Positions 1-6,540 of a stretch of 64,000 nt of DNA are shown one piece after another. The DNA is taken from positions 123,948 to 187,947 of the forward strand of contig NZ_QLLT01000019.1 of the NCBI RefSeq assembly GCF_003259315.1. Direction: 5' to 3'. This DNA comes from Kitasatospora sp. SolWspMP-SS2h (lineage in GTDB: Bacteria > Actinomycetota > Actinomycetes > Streptomycetales > Streptomycetaceae). The stretch's first letter is position 1; every line of letters begins with the position of its first letter. Below the pieces are notes generated by a model. That model worked only from the letters and a program-made list of their open reading frames with translations. It was not told the DNA's origin and searched no databases. A program made the translations under genes and the position numbers.

Positions 1-521
1 TCGGGCGCCAACTGCACCTCGTACGCGTTGCGCTGCATCACCCGGAGCTTCGCCCGGGCCGCCTCGTCCGCGTCCGGCCCGAGCCAGGTGTCCGCCATCA
101 GCTCGACCGCCTCGTCCAGGCGGCCGGACTCGACCAGGCCGACCTCGAGGTCGTCCAGCGCGAGCAGTTCGGCGCTCGGCTCGTGGTCCGGGCTGCCCGG
201 ACAGAGAAGGGTCAGCGAGCCGACCCGGTCGGGGTGGCGGGCCGCGAACTGGAGGGCGAGCCGACCGCCGAAGGAGGAGCCGACCAGGGCCGCCCGTTCG
301 ATGCCGAGTCCGTCCAGCAGCTCCGCCAGGTCGGTCAGGTTGTCGTACGGCCGGTCCGCGCAGGGGGTCTCCCCGAAACCGCGGAAGTCGCACCGCAGGA
401 CGCGGTACCCGGCCGCGCGCAGGGCGTCCCACTGCCCGTCCCACATCCGCCGGTCGCAGACGGAGGAGTGCAGCAGAACCACCGCGGGGCCGTTTCCGGC
501 CACCTCGTGAGTGATCGTCAT
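1..521 (-). CDS. Alpha/beta hydrolase, 3' end beyond window
   Basis: Reading leftward from an ATG at 521, the frame is open to the window edge (173 residues seen). The first residues MTITHEVAGNGPAVVLLH give the usual first strands and HG-like oxyanion loop of small alpha/beta hydrolases. The nucleophile elbow is GSSFGG near residue 97 (G-x-S-x-G with Ser as nucleophile). The catalytic Asp/His part is probably cut off, so the substrate cannot be inferred. It diverges from the Nei-type glycosylase, with only about 130 bp between the starts. The plus-strand frames here are shadows. Confident fold call, unknown substrate. Confidence 0.85.
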   Translation of the reverse strand, partial: MTITHEVAGNGPAVVLLHSSVCDRRMWDGQWDALRAAGYRVLRCDFRGFGETPCADRPYDNLTDLAELLDGLGIERAALVGSSFGGRLALQFAARHPDRVGSLTLLCPGSPDHEPSAELLALDDLEVGLVESGRLDEAVELMADTWLGPDADEAARAKLRVMQRNAYEVQLAP

Positions 522-648
522 TCCGCCGACCGTAGGGCAGGGCCGGGCCGCTGACCAGCGATTTCCGCTACGGGCGGAGCGCGGGGCCGCGGACGACGCC
601 GGTGGCGGCGCCGGCGGCGGTGTCGGTGACGGGCGGCATGATGGGGGA

Positions 649-1440
649 GTGCCCGAAGGAGACACCATCTACCACGTCGCCGCCCAGCTCGACCAGGCGC
701 TCGCCGGTCACCTGCTGACGGTGACGGACTTCCGCGTCCCCGCCCACGCCACCGCCGACCTGACGGGACGCCGGGTGCTGGGGACGGTGCCGCGCGGCAA
801 GCACCTGCTGACCAGGTTCGAGGGCGGCGTGACGCTCCACAGCCACCTGCGGATGGACGGCCGCTGGCAGACCTTCCGGCCCGGCGAGCGCTGGCGCGGC
901 GGCCCGGCGTTCCAGGTCCGGGCGGTGCTCGGCACCGAGCACGGCACCGCCGTCGGCTACCGGCTGCCGGTGGTCCAACTGCTGCGCACCGAGGAGGAGG
1001 ACCGGGTGGTCGGCCACCTCGGCCCCGACCTGCTCGGCCCGGACTGGGACGCCGCCGAAGCCCGCCGCCGCCTGCTCGCCGACCCGCGGCGTCCGGTCGG
1101 CGCGGCCCTGCTCGACCAGCGCAACCTGGCCGGCATCGGCAACGTGTACGCCAACGAGCTGGCCTTCCTGGCCGGGGTCACGCCCTGGCTGCCGGTCGGC
1201 GAACTACCCGACCCGGAGCGGCTGCTGCACCGCGCCCACCAGGTGCTGGAAGCCAACAAGCTGCGGCCCGACCACGTCACCACCGGCGACACCCGGCCCG
1301 GTCACCAGCACTGGGTGTACGGCCGGGGCCGCCGGAACTGCGTGCGCTGCGGCACCCCGATCCGCACCGCCAAGCACGACCGGGACCGCGTCGCCTACTG
1401 GTGCCCGCGCTGCCAGCGCGGCCCGGCGCCGACCTCCTGA
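649..1440 (+). CDS. nei: Fpg/Nei family DNA glycosylase (Nei2-like endonuclease VIII)
   Basis: 263 residues. Base-excision repair enzyme that removes oxidised bases and nicks the abasic site. The start is the GTG at 649 because it yields M-P-E-G-D-T, placing the catalytic Pro at position 2 and Glu at 3 as the family requires; the longer upstream frame would bury them. The C-terminus carries the zinc finger CVRCG...CPRC preceded by the HQHWVYGRGR stretch typical of actinobacterial Nei2. A CATGAT hexamer lies 6 nt upstream of the GTG and GGGGGA directly abuts it with no spacing, so a leaderless transcript is possible. The next gene downstream is convergent. Confidence 0.93.
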   Translation: MPEGDTIYHVAAQLDQALAGHLLTVTDFRVPAHATADLTGRRVLGTVPRGKHLLTRFEGGVTLHSHLRMDGRWQTFRPGERWRGGPAFQVRAVLGTEHGTAVGYRLPVVQLLRTEEEDRVVGHLGPDLLGPDWDAAEARRRLLADPRRPVGAALLDQRNLAGIGNVYANELAFLAGVTPWLPVGELPDPERLLHRAHQVLEANKLRPDHVTTGDTRPGHQHWVYGRGRRNCVRCGTPIRTAKHDRDRVAYWCPRCQRGPAPTS

Positions 1441-1467
1441 CGCCCCGGCGGCCCCCGAAGTCCCCGG

Positions 1468-2100
1468 TCAGTCCTGCTCCACCAGCGCCGGGTGCCGCGG
1501 GTCCTCGACCCGCACCGTCAGGTCGGCCAGCTCCTCCGGGACGGTCTCGGTGCGGTAGCGCTCGAACGCGGGCAGCGTCCAGCGCTCGGCCTCCGGGGTG
1601 CGGCGGCCCAGCGCGGCGGCGGACTGGGTCAGGTGCACGGTCAGCTCGAACGGCAGCCAGCGGCCGAGCAGGAACGGTCCGTCCAGCAGCAGCACACCGC
1701 GCGGCGGGAGTTCCACGTACCCCGCCCGGGTGGCGCGGTCGCTGACCGGGTTCCAGTACGTGGGCAGGACGCGGCCGTCACCGTCCGGTTCGAGCGGGTC
1801 GAGGACTTCGCGGAGCAGCGCGCCCTGGTCCAGCCAGAGGTCGTGGAAGGCGTCCGGGTCCTCCTTGCCGTACTCGAAGCGCACCGAGGCCGGGCGCAGG
1901 AAGTCGCCCGCCGACACCCGCCGCACCGGCCGCCCGAGCAGGCGCAGCGGCTCCGCCAGCGCGTCCGCCAACTCGCCCGGCCGGGTCGCCGCCGCGCCGT
2001 CGATCGCGACCCGCAGCCGCCGGTCGTCGTCGGCCAGTTCGTGGATCCGCCCCGCGAGCAGCTCGGCCAGCCGCTCCGGGGAGATCGGGGTCACCCGCAC
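1468..2100 (-). CDS. Uridine kinase-like P-loop family protein with degenerate P-loop
   Basis: 210 residues from a GTG at 2100 with AAGGGAG about 9 nt upstream; a second in-frame GTG is at 2094. The layout resembles small actinobacterial proteins annotated as uridine kinase: beta-strand VAIDG at residues 31-35, AGDFLRPAS further on, and LLLDGPFLLG (Walker-B-like). The position of the P-loop reads DGAAATRPG and lacks the G-K-[ST] that binds phosphate. Kinase activity is therefore doubtful; a nucleotide-binding relic or a changed activity is possible. It is convergent with nei (27 bp between stops) and divergent from the HD gene across a short repeat array. Confidence 0.75.
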   Translation of the reverse strand: MRVTPISPERLAELLAGRIHELADDDRRLRVAIDGAAATRPGELADALAEPLRLLGRPVRRVSAGDFLRPASVRFEYGKEDPDAFHDLWLDQGALLREVLDPLEPDGDGRVLPTYWNPVSDRATRAGYVELPPRGVLLLDGPFLLGRWLPFELTVHLTQSAAALGRRTPEAERWTLPAFERYRTETVPEELADLTVRVEDPRHPALVEQD

Positions 2101-2230
2101 CGGACGATCACTCCCTTCGGTCAACCGGACTATACGTCGCGGCGGCCGAGGGGCCGTCCACCCGCCGCTCCGCCGACGGGCGGCGCGTGGAACACTCCGG
2201 GCGTGGTGCTCCGCCCGGAGCACGCCCGCC

Positions 2231-2314
2231 GGAGCACGACAGGCCGGGCACGCCGGCCGGAGCACGACAGGCAGGGCACGCCGGCCGGAGCACGACAGGC
2301 AGGGCACTCCGGAC
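2231..2314 (+). repeat. 28-bp tandem repeat, three copies
   Basis: The decamer GGAGCACGAC recurs at 2231, 2259 and 2287, exactly 28 bp apart, followed each time by AGGC(A/C)GGGCA and a CGCCGGCC-like joint. A decayed half copy precedes it at 2217. The array fills the region between two divergent genes. The 28-bp period is not a multiple of three, which argues against coding, although several frames stay open through it. Confidence 0.9.
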
Positions 2315-2352
2315 GGAGTGCAGAAGGCACAGAAGGCAGAAGGGGAGACACC

Positions 2353-2865
2353 ATGACCGCCGCACCGCCGCTGACCCTCGCCGAGGTCGACGCCCTGGCC
2401 GCCCGCGCGCACGCCGGCCAGTACGACCGGACCGGGGTCCCGTACGTGGAGCACGTGCGGGCGGTGGCCGCGGGTGTCGCCCCGTTCGGGACGGGGGTGC
2501 GGATGGCGGCGCTGCTGCACGACGTCCTGGAGGACACCCCGCTCACCGCCGGGGAGTTGCTCGCCGCAGGCGTCCCCGCCGCCGTGGTGGCGACCGTCCG
2601 GCGGGTGACCCGGACGGCCGGGACGGACTACCGGACGATGCTGCTGGACGTCGTCACCGACCACGCCGCCACGCTGGTCAAGATCGCCGACAACGCGCAC
2701 AACTCCCGCGCCGACCGCGCCGCGCTGCTCCCGGCGGCGGACCGGGCCCGGCTGGCCGAGCGCTACCGGGACGCCCGCGCGGTGCTGTGGCCCGCCGTCG
2801 CGGAGGCCGACGTCCGGACGATCGTCGGGGCGGTCAACCCGGACCTGCTGGCCGAACTCGACTGA
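2353..2865 (+). CDS. HD-domain small alarmone hydrolase (MESH1/SpoT-type)
   Basis: 170 residues from the ATG at 2353, with AAGGGGAG 9 nt upstream. It has the (p)ppGpp hydrolase signature of the RelA/SpoT HD domain: AHAGQYDRTG and YVEH at residues 19-34 (metal ligand His34), LHDVLEDT with His56-Asp57 and Glu60-Asp61, and KIADNAHN with Asp113. There is no synthetase, TGS or ACT domain and the length equals the isolated hydrolase domain. It probably removes the 3' pyrophosphate of ppGpp or a related nucleotide in the cytosol. The ppGpp assignment is inference from motif conservation; other phosphohydrolase substrates are possible. Confidence 0.85.
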   Translation: MTAAPPLTLAEVDALAARAHAGQYDRTGVPYVEHVRAVAAGVAPFGTGVRMAALLHDVLEDTPLTAGELLAAGVPAAVVATVRRVTRTAGTDYRTMLLDVVTDHAATLVKIADNAHNSRADRAALLPAADRARLAERYRDARAVLWPAVAEADVRTIVGAVNPDLLAELD

Positions 2866-2924
2866 GGCCGCCCGCGGAGGCACGCTGGAAGGAGCAGTGG
2901 GGGTGCCAGAGCGAGGAGCCCGGG

Positions 2925-3098
2925 ATGTCCGAGATGAACGACAGGCTCGACCAGAAGGACCGGCGGGACGAGGAGGACGTCCGGGCCGCCGACCCGGAGG
3001 AGGGCATCACCTCCTACCAGACCATGCACGCGGCGGAGGAGTCCCGGGCCGAGGGCGACCCGACCGCGGACCCGTCCCAGCAGGAGGAGCGGCGGTGA
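2925..3098 (+). CDS. Small charged protein, 57 residues, unknown function
   Basis: Starts at the ATG at 2925 with GCGAGGAG 7 nt upstream. It is highly acidic and charged with no hydrophobic segment, rich in Asp, Glu, Arg and Gln, and ends QQEERR, so it is probably disordered and cytosolic. The stop TGA overlaps the GTG start of the DUF1876 gene (GTGA at 3095-3098), indicating translational coupling. It lies 59 bp after the HD gene, so the three may form one transcript. No family recognised. Confidence 0.7.
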   Translation: MSEMNDRLDQKDRRDEEDVRAADPEEGITSYQTMHAAEESRAEGDPTADPSQQEERR

Positions 3099-3403
3099 GC
3101 GGGCGCATGGCGGCGTCCGGGCCGCACAGCGCCGAGTGGTCGGTCCGGCTGCGGGTGGTCGAGGCCGGCGACCTCACCCAGGCGCACGCCGTCCTCGACA
3201 CCGGCGTCAACCTGATCGAGGTCGAGGCCGAGGCGCACCGCAGCCGGACCGACCCCGCCGATCCGGCGATCGGCGACGAACTCGCCGTCGGACGGGCGCT
3301 GACCGCCCTCGGCCAGCAGCTGATCCACCACGGCTCCACCGCCGCCGAGGCCGCCGAGTCCGCCCGCCGCCGCGACCTGCCGCCCGCGGACAGCGCCTGG
3401 TGA
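3095..3403 (+). CDS. DUF1876 family protein
   Basis: 102 residues from the GTG at 3095, which overlaps the preceding stop and has GGAGGAG upstream. The body EWSVRLRVVEAGDLTQAHAVL, then IGDELAVGRAL and LGQQLIHH, follows the small dsRBD-like DUF1876 fold common in streptomycetes: an N-terminal beta-hairpin, then a helix carrying GDELA.GRAL. Function is unknown. It is followed by a hairpin at 3465-3498 that separates it from the kinase block. Confidence 0.85.
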   Translation: MSGRMAASGPHSAEWSVRLRVVEAGDLTQAHAVLDTGVNLIEVEAEAHRSRTDPADPAIGDELAVGRALTALGQQLIHHGSTAAEAAESARRRDLPPADSAW

Positions 3404-3414
3404 CGGGCCGGACA

Positions 3415-3444
3415 CCGGTGTGCGGAACATCGGTGTGCGAAACA
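3415..3444 (+). repeat. Tandem direct repeat CGGTGTGCGRAACA
   Basis: CGGTGTGCGGAACA at 3415 is followed by CGGTGTGCGAAACA at 3431, 16 bp apart, just after the DUF1876 stop. It could be a duplicated protein site or a slippage product. No further copies nearby. Confidence 0.7.
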
Positions 3445-3464
3445 GTCGAATCGTGACCTTCCCC

Positions 3465-3498
3465 CGCCCCCGGACCGGAACTCCTCCGGCCGGGGGCG
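3465..3498 (+). terminator. GC hairpin after the DUF1876 gene
   Basis: CGCCCCCGG at 3465-3473 pairs perfectly with CCGGGGGCG at 3490-3498 across a 16-nt loop. There is no U-tract, as is usual for streptomycete terminators. It lies 62 bp after the DUF1876 stop and about 80 bp before the kinase start. Confidence 0.65.
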
Positions 3499-3579
3499 CG
3501 TCACTCCCGGTGGCCGCGCACCCGCGCCGGCCCGCAGGCGACGGACGGGACGCCCCCGCACAGCACGGGGGCGCCGGGG

Positions 3580-5238
3580 GTGGACAAGGTGGACGACGAT
3601 CAGCACCCGGAGGGCAGACCGGCGGACCGGCCCCCGCAGGACGCCCGCTGGGAACTCCCCGACTACGCGCACGGACGCGAACTGGGCGCCGGCGCGTCCG
3701 GCCGCGTCGTCCTCGCCCGGCACCGGGCCACCGGCACCCCCGTCGCCGTCAAGTACCTGCTCGGCGACCACCCCGACCAGGCCGCGTTCCGGGTCGAGGC
3801 CGACCTGCTCGCCGCCCTCGACAGCCCGCACGTCACCCGCCTGTACGAGTACGTCGAGGGCCCGCGCGGCGCGGCCATCGTGATGGAGCTCGTCGAGGGC
3901 GTCTCGCTGCGCGACCTGCTGCGCGCCGAGGGCGGCACCGGACCGGAGGCCGCCCTCGTCGTGCTCAAGGGCTCCCTGCTCGGCCTGGCCGCCGCGCACC
4001 GGGCCGGTGTCGTGCACCGCGACTACAAGCCGGGCAACGTCCTGGTCACCGCGGACGGCGAGTCGAAACTCGTCGACTTCGGCATCGCCGTCCGCACGGG
4101 CGCCGGCGGCACCGTCGCCGGGACGCCCGCCTACATGGCCCCCGAGCAGTGGGCCGGCCGCCCCGCCTCCCCGGCCACCGACGTGTACGCCGCCACCGCG
4201 ACCTTCTTCGAGTGCCTCACCGGCGCCAAGCCCTACGCGGGCACCACGCTGATGGAACTCGCCGTCCAGCACACCGAGGCCGAGATCCCCGACGTCCAGG
4301 CCCCCGAAGCGCTCCGCCCGCTCATCCGGGCCGGACTCGCCAAGACCCCCGAACAGCGCCCCGCCGGCGCGGAAGCCCTGGTCGGCGAGCTGGAGGCTGC
4401 CGCCGGGGCCGCCTACGGCGCCGACTGGGAGGACCGCGGACGCAGACGGCTGGCCGCGCTGGTCGCCCTGCTGCCGCTGCTGCTGCCCTCCACCCTGGGC
4501 GAGGGCACGCTGCCCGGCGCGACCTCGTACGCGACGACGGTGCTCGCCCCGCCGCCACCGGCCCCGCGCCCGCGCGTTCCGTTCCGGGGACGGCTGATCG
4601 CCACCGTCGGCGCGATCGTCCTGGCCACGGGCGCGCTCGCGGCGGTCGCCTCCGCGGACGGGAACGGCACCACCACCGACCCGCGGCCGGTCGCCGCCCC
4701 GCTCGCCACCACCAGCGTCCGGCCCGCCGAACCACCGACGGCCGAGCCCTCGCCGACCCCCGACGACAGCCCGAGCCCCAGCGCCTCGCCCACCCCCACC
4801 CCCACCGAGGACACCGGCCCGAGCACGTCGCCGAGTCCGACGACGAAGCCCAGCACCTCCCCGAAGCCGAGCCCGAGCACGAGCCCGAGCCCGACCGTGA
4901 CCGGTTCGACGCCCAGCGCGACGCCGAGCAGCGCGCCGCCGGTCACCGTGACGGTGCGGAGGCTCTCCGGCCGTGTGGAGGGGACGACGCTGACGGCCGG
5001 GTTCCTGGTGTCGGTGGAACCGGCCGGGAGCACTGCGGGGAGAGTGACGCTGACCTGGTACGACGACGGAGTTCCTTCCGCAGCCGAATCCGTCGACGTC
5101 CCGACGAAGGGGACGGTGACCCGGCCGCACACCTTCGCCTGCAACCAGCGGGCCAAGAACGTGAGCGTGAGCGTCACCACCCCGGCGGGGGACACCACGG
5201 CCTCGCCCTCGTACCTCATGATCTGCCCGCCGAGGTAG
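3580..5238 (+). CDS. Membrane Ser/Thr protein kinase with extracellular domain
   Basis: 552 residues from the GTG at 3580. Kinase domain about residues 30-275: glycine loop GAGASG (36-41), VAVK with Lys58, HRDYKPGN with Asp148, DFG at 166-168, and APEQ at 187-190. A hydrophobic run at 291-304 (LAALVALLPLLLP) and a clear membrane helix at about 338-358 follow. Then comes a Pro/Ser/Thr-rich linker (about 370-450) and a C-terminal beta-rich ectodomain of about 95 residues with WYDDG and a final Cys pair. The ligand is unknown. The next gene, 13 bp on, encodes a one-pass protein whose ectodomain looks related, so the two may act as sensor and partner. Shine-Dalgarno is weak (GCCGGGG). Confidence 0.92.
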   Translation: MDKVDDDQHPEGRPADRPPQDARWELPDYAHGRELGAGASGRVVLARHRATGTPVAVKYLLGDHPDQAAFRVEADLLAALDSPHVTRLYEYVEGPRGAAIVMELVEGVSLRDLLRAEGGTGPEAALVVLKGSLLGLAAAHRAGVVHRDYKPGNVLVTADGESKLVDFGIAVRTGAGGTVAGTPAYMAPEQWAGRPASPATDVYAATATFFECLTGAKPYAGTTLMELAVQHTEAEIPDVQAPEALRPLIRAGLAKTPEQRPAGAEALVGELEAAAGAAYGADWEDRGRRRLAALVALLPLLLPSTLGEGTLPGATSYATTVLAPPPPAPRPRVPFRGRLIATVGAIVLATGALAAVASADGNGTTTDPRPVAAPLATTSVRPAEPPTAEPSPTPDDSPSPSASPTPTPTEDTGPSTSPSPTTKPSTSPKPSPSTSPSPTVTGSTPSATPSSAPPVTVTVRRLSGRVEGTTLTAGFLVSVEPAGSTAGRVTLTWYDDGVPSAAESVDVPTKGTVTRPHTFACNQRAKNVSVSVTTPAGDTTASPSYLMICPPR

Positions 5239-5251
5239 GAGGAGCACGACG

Positions 5252-5989
5252 ATGACCGACAACGCACCCGACCCCGGCTTCCGGCTCGGGCCGGTCCGCA
5301 GGCGCGACGACCCGGACCGGACGGTCCGGTTGCGATCCGCCGCCCCGCAGGACGACCTGCGCACCGTCCGGCTCCGCCCGTCCGTCCCGCCGCCGCCACC
5401 GCCGTCCGACGTCGAGGAGACCGTCCGGCTGGACCCGGCGGTGACGCGGCCGATCGACCTCGCCGCGACCCTTCCCGAGCCCGGCGGGCCCGCGTCGGAG
5501 GGCGAGTTGCGGCGGTACGGCCCCGGGGTGCCGCCCGGGGCCGCCGCGGTGTGGCGCGGGGAGGCCGTGGCGGCGGCGCCGCCGCCACGGCGGTGGGACA
5601 GGTGGCTGCTGGTGCCGCTGGTGCTCCTGCTCGCGCTGCTCGGGTACCTGCTCCGGGAGCGGTACGGGCGCCCCGTCGAGGTGGTGGGCGTGACGGCGGT
5701 GACCGCGTCCGCCGGGCCCGGGTGCGACGGCACCGCCGTGGTCACCGGGACGCTGGAGACCGACGGCGGCGCGGGCCGGGTGACCTACCGGTGGCTGCGC
5801 AACGACGGCACCGTCTCCGGGCCGTTCGTCCAGCACGTGGCGGCCGGGCACCGGCGCACCGACGTCACGCTGGAGTGGAGCTTCCGGGGACACGGGGAGT
5901 TCGCCGCCGGCGCGCGGCTGGAGGTCCTGGAGGGGGCCGGCGGCAGCGGGCACCACGCCGAGGCCGCGTTCGTCTACGCCTGCCCGTGA
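5252..5989 (+). CDS. One-pass membrane protein, probable kinase partner with TVRL motifs
   Basis: 245 residues from the ATG at 5252, with AGGAGGAG 7-8 nt upstream overlapping the kinase stop. The cytosolic N-terminus (1-115) is Pro/Arg-rich and carries three short motifs RTVRLR, RTVRLR and ETVRLD with Thr at 24, 38 and 58. One membrane helix lies at about 117-133. The ectodomain (about 140-245) contains GRVTYRWLRNDG and ends VYACP, resembling the end of the neighbouring kinase (GRVTLTWYDDG, final ICPP). No family recognised. Spacing and shared architecture suggest a kinase substrate or co-receptor; this is inference. Confidence 0.82.
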   Translation: MTDNAPDPGFRLGPVRRRDDPDRTVRLRSAAPQDDLRTVRLRPSVPPPPPPSDVEETVRLDPAVTRPIDLAATLPEPGGPASEGELRRYGPGVPPGAAAVWRGEAVAAAPPPRRWDRWLLVPLVLLLALLGYLLRERYGRPVEVVGVTAVTASAGPGCDGTAVVTGTLETDGGAGRVTYRWLRNDGTVSGPFVQHVAAGHRRTDVTLEWSFRGHGEFAAGARLEVLEGAGGSGHHAEAAFVYACP

Positions 5990-6061
5990 CCCGACGGCCG
6001 GGCGGCACGGCAGTCCGACGGCCCGAGCTGCGGACGCCGAGCGCCGGGCAGGACGCACGAA

Positions 6062-6102
6062 GCCCGGGCCGCGGCCGACGGCGGGTCGGCGGCGGCCCGG
6101 GC
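6062..6102. terminator. Bidirectional hairpin between convergent genes
   Basis: GCCCGGGCCGC (6062-6072) pairs perfectly with 6092-6102 around a 19-nt loop. It lies between the stops of the TVRL-motif protein and the convergent 92-residue gene and can serve both. Confidence 0.8.
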
Positions 6103-6113
6103 CTGGCCTCCGG

Positions 6114-6392
6114 TCAGGACCGTGGGGCGGTGGCACCTCCGCCCGTCTTCACGGCCTCGACCATGTGCTGGTGCACCTCGCGCGCCGTCGCCTCGTCCGC
6201 GGCGGCCACGGGGCTGCCCTCCACGGTGAACCAGTCGAGCGCGCCGCTGTACTGCACGGTCAGCCGTGCCTCGCCCTCGATCCACATGGTGTGCACCGTC
6301 AGGTCCCCGGTGATGACGCCGATCTCGACGGTCCGCACGCCGCCGTGGCCGGACAGAATGCCCTGAGTGGTCCAGGTTGCCCAGGTGTTCAC
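6114..6392 (-). CDS. Conserved-looking 92-residue protein, unknown function
   Basis: Starts at a GTG (6392) with GGGAG 7-8 nt upstream. No signal peptide or membrane segment. The middle alternates strand-like stretches (VEIGVITGDLTVHTMWIEG, LTVQYSGALDWFTVEGSP) followed by a helix (EATAREVHQHMVEAV), suggesting a small alpha/beta cytosolic protein. It is divergent from the FHA-ABC gene with about 145 bp between them. No family recognised. Confidence 0.65.
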   Translation of the reverse strand: MNTWATWTTQGILSGHGGVRTVEIGVITGDLTVHTMWIEGEARLTVQYSGALDWFTVEGSPVAAADEATAREVHQHMVEAVKTGGGATAPRS

Positions 6393-6525
6393 AAGCCAGC
6401 TCCCATCCGCCGCCCAACGGGACGCTCGGTCCCGACCCCACAGGTACCCGATCCGGGGCGGCCGCTTCCCACTGTCACCCGAAGGGCTGAAAACCGCCCC
6501 CCGGGCGGGTGGTCTCCGCGCGGTC

Positions 6526-6540
6526 TAGCATCGAGCTATG
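6526..6540 (+). promoter_or_regulatory. Candidate leaderless promoter of the FHA-ABC gene
   Basis: TAGCAT at 6526-6531 lies only 6 nt before the ATG at 6538, and there is no Shine-Dalgarno in between. This matches a -10 box with transcription starting at or next to the start codon. The -35 region is not obvious. Confidence 0.55.

Noticed and set aside
511..648. N-terminal extension of the Nei-type enzyme
   Set aside because: The catalytic Pro must be residue 2 after Met removal; only the GTG at 649 provides this.
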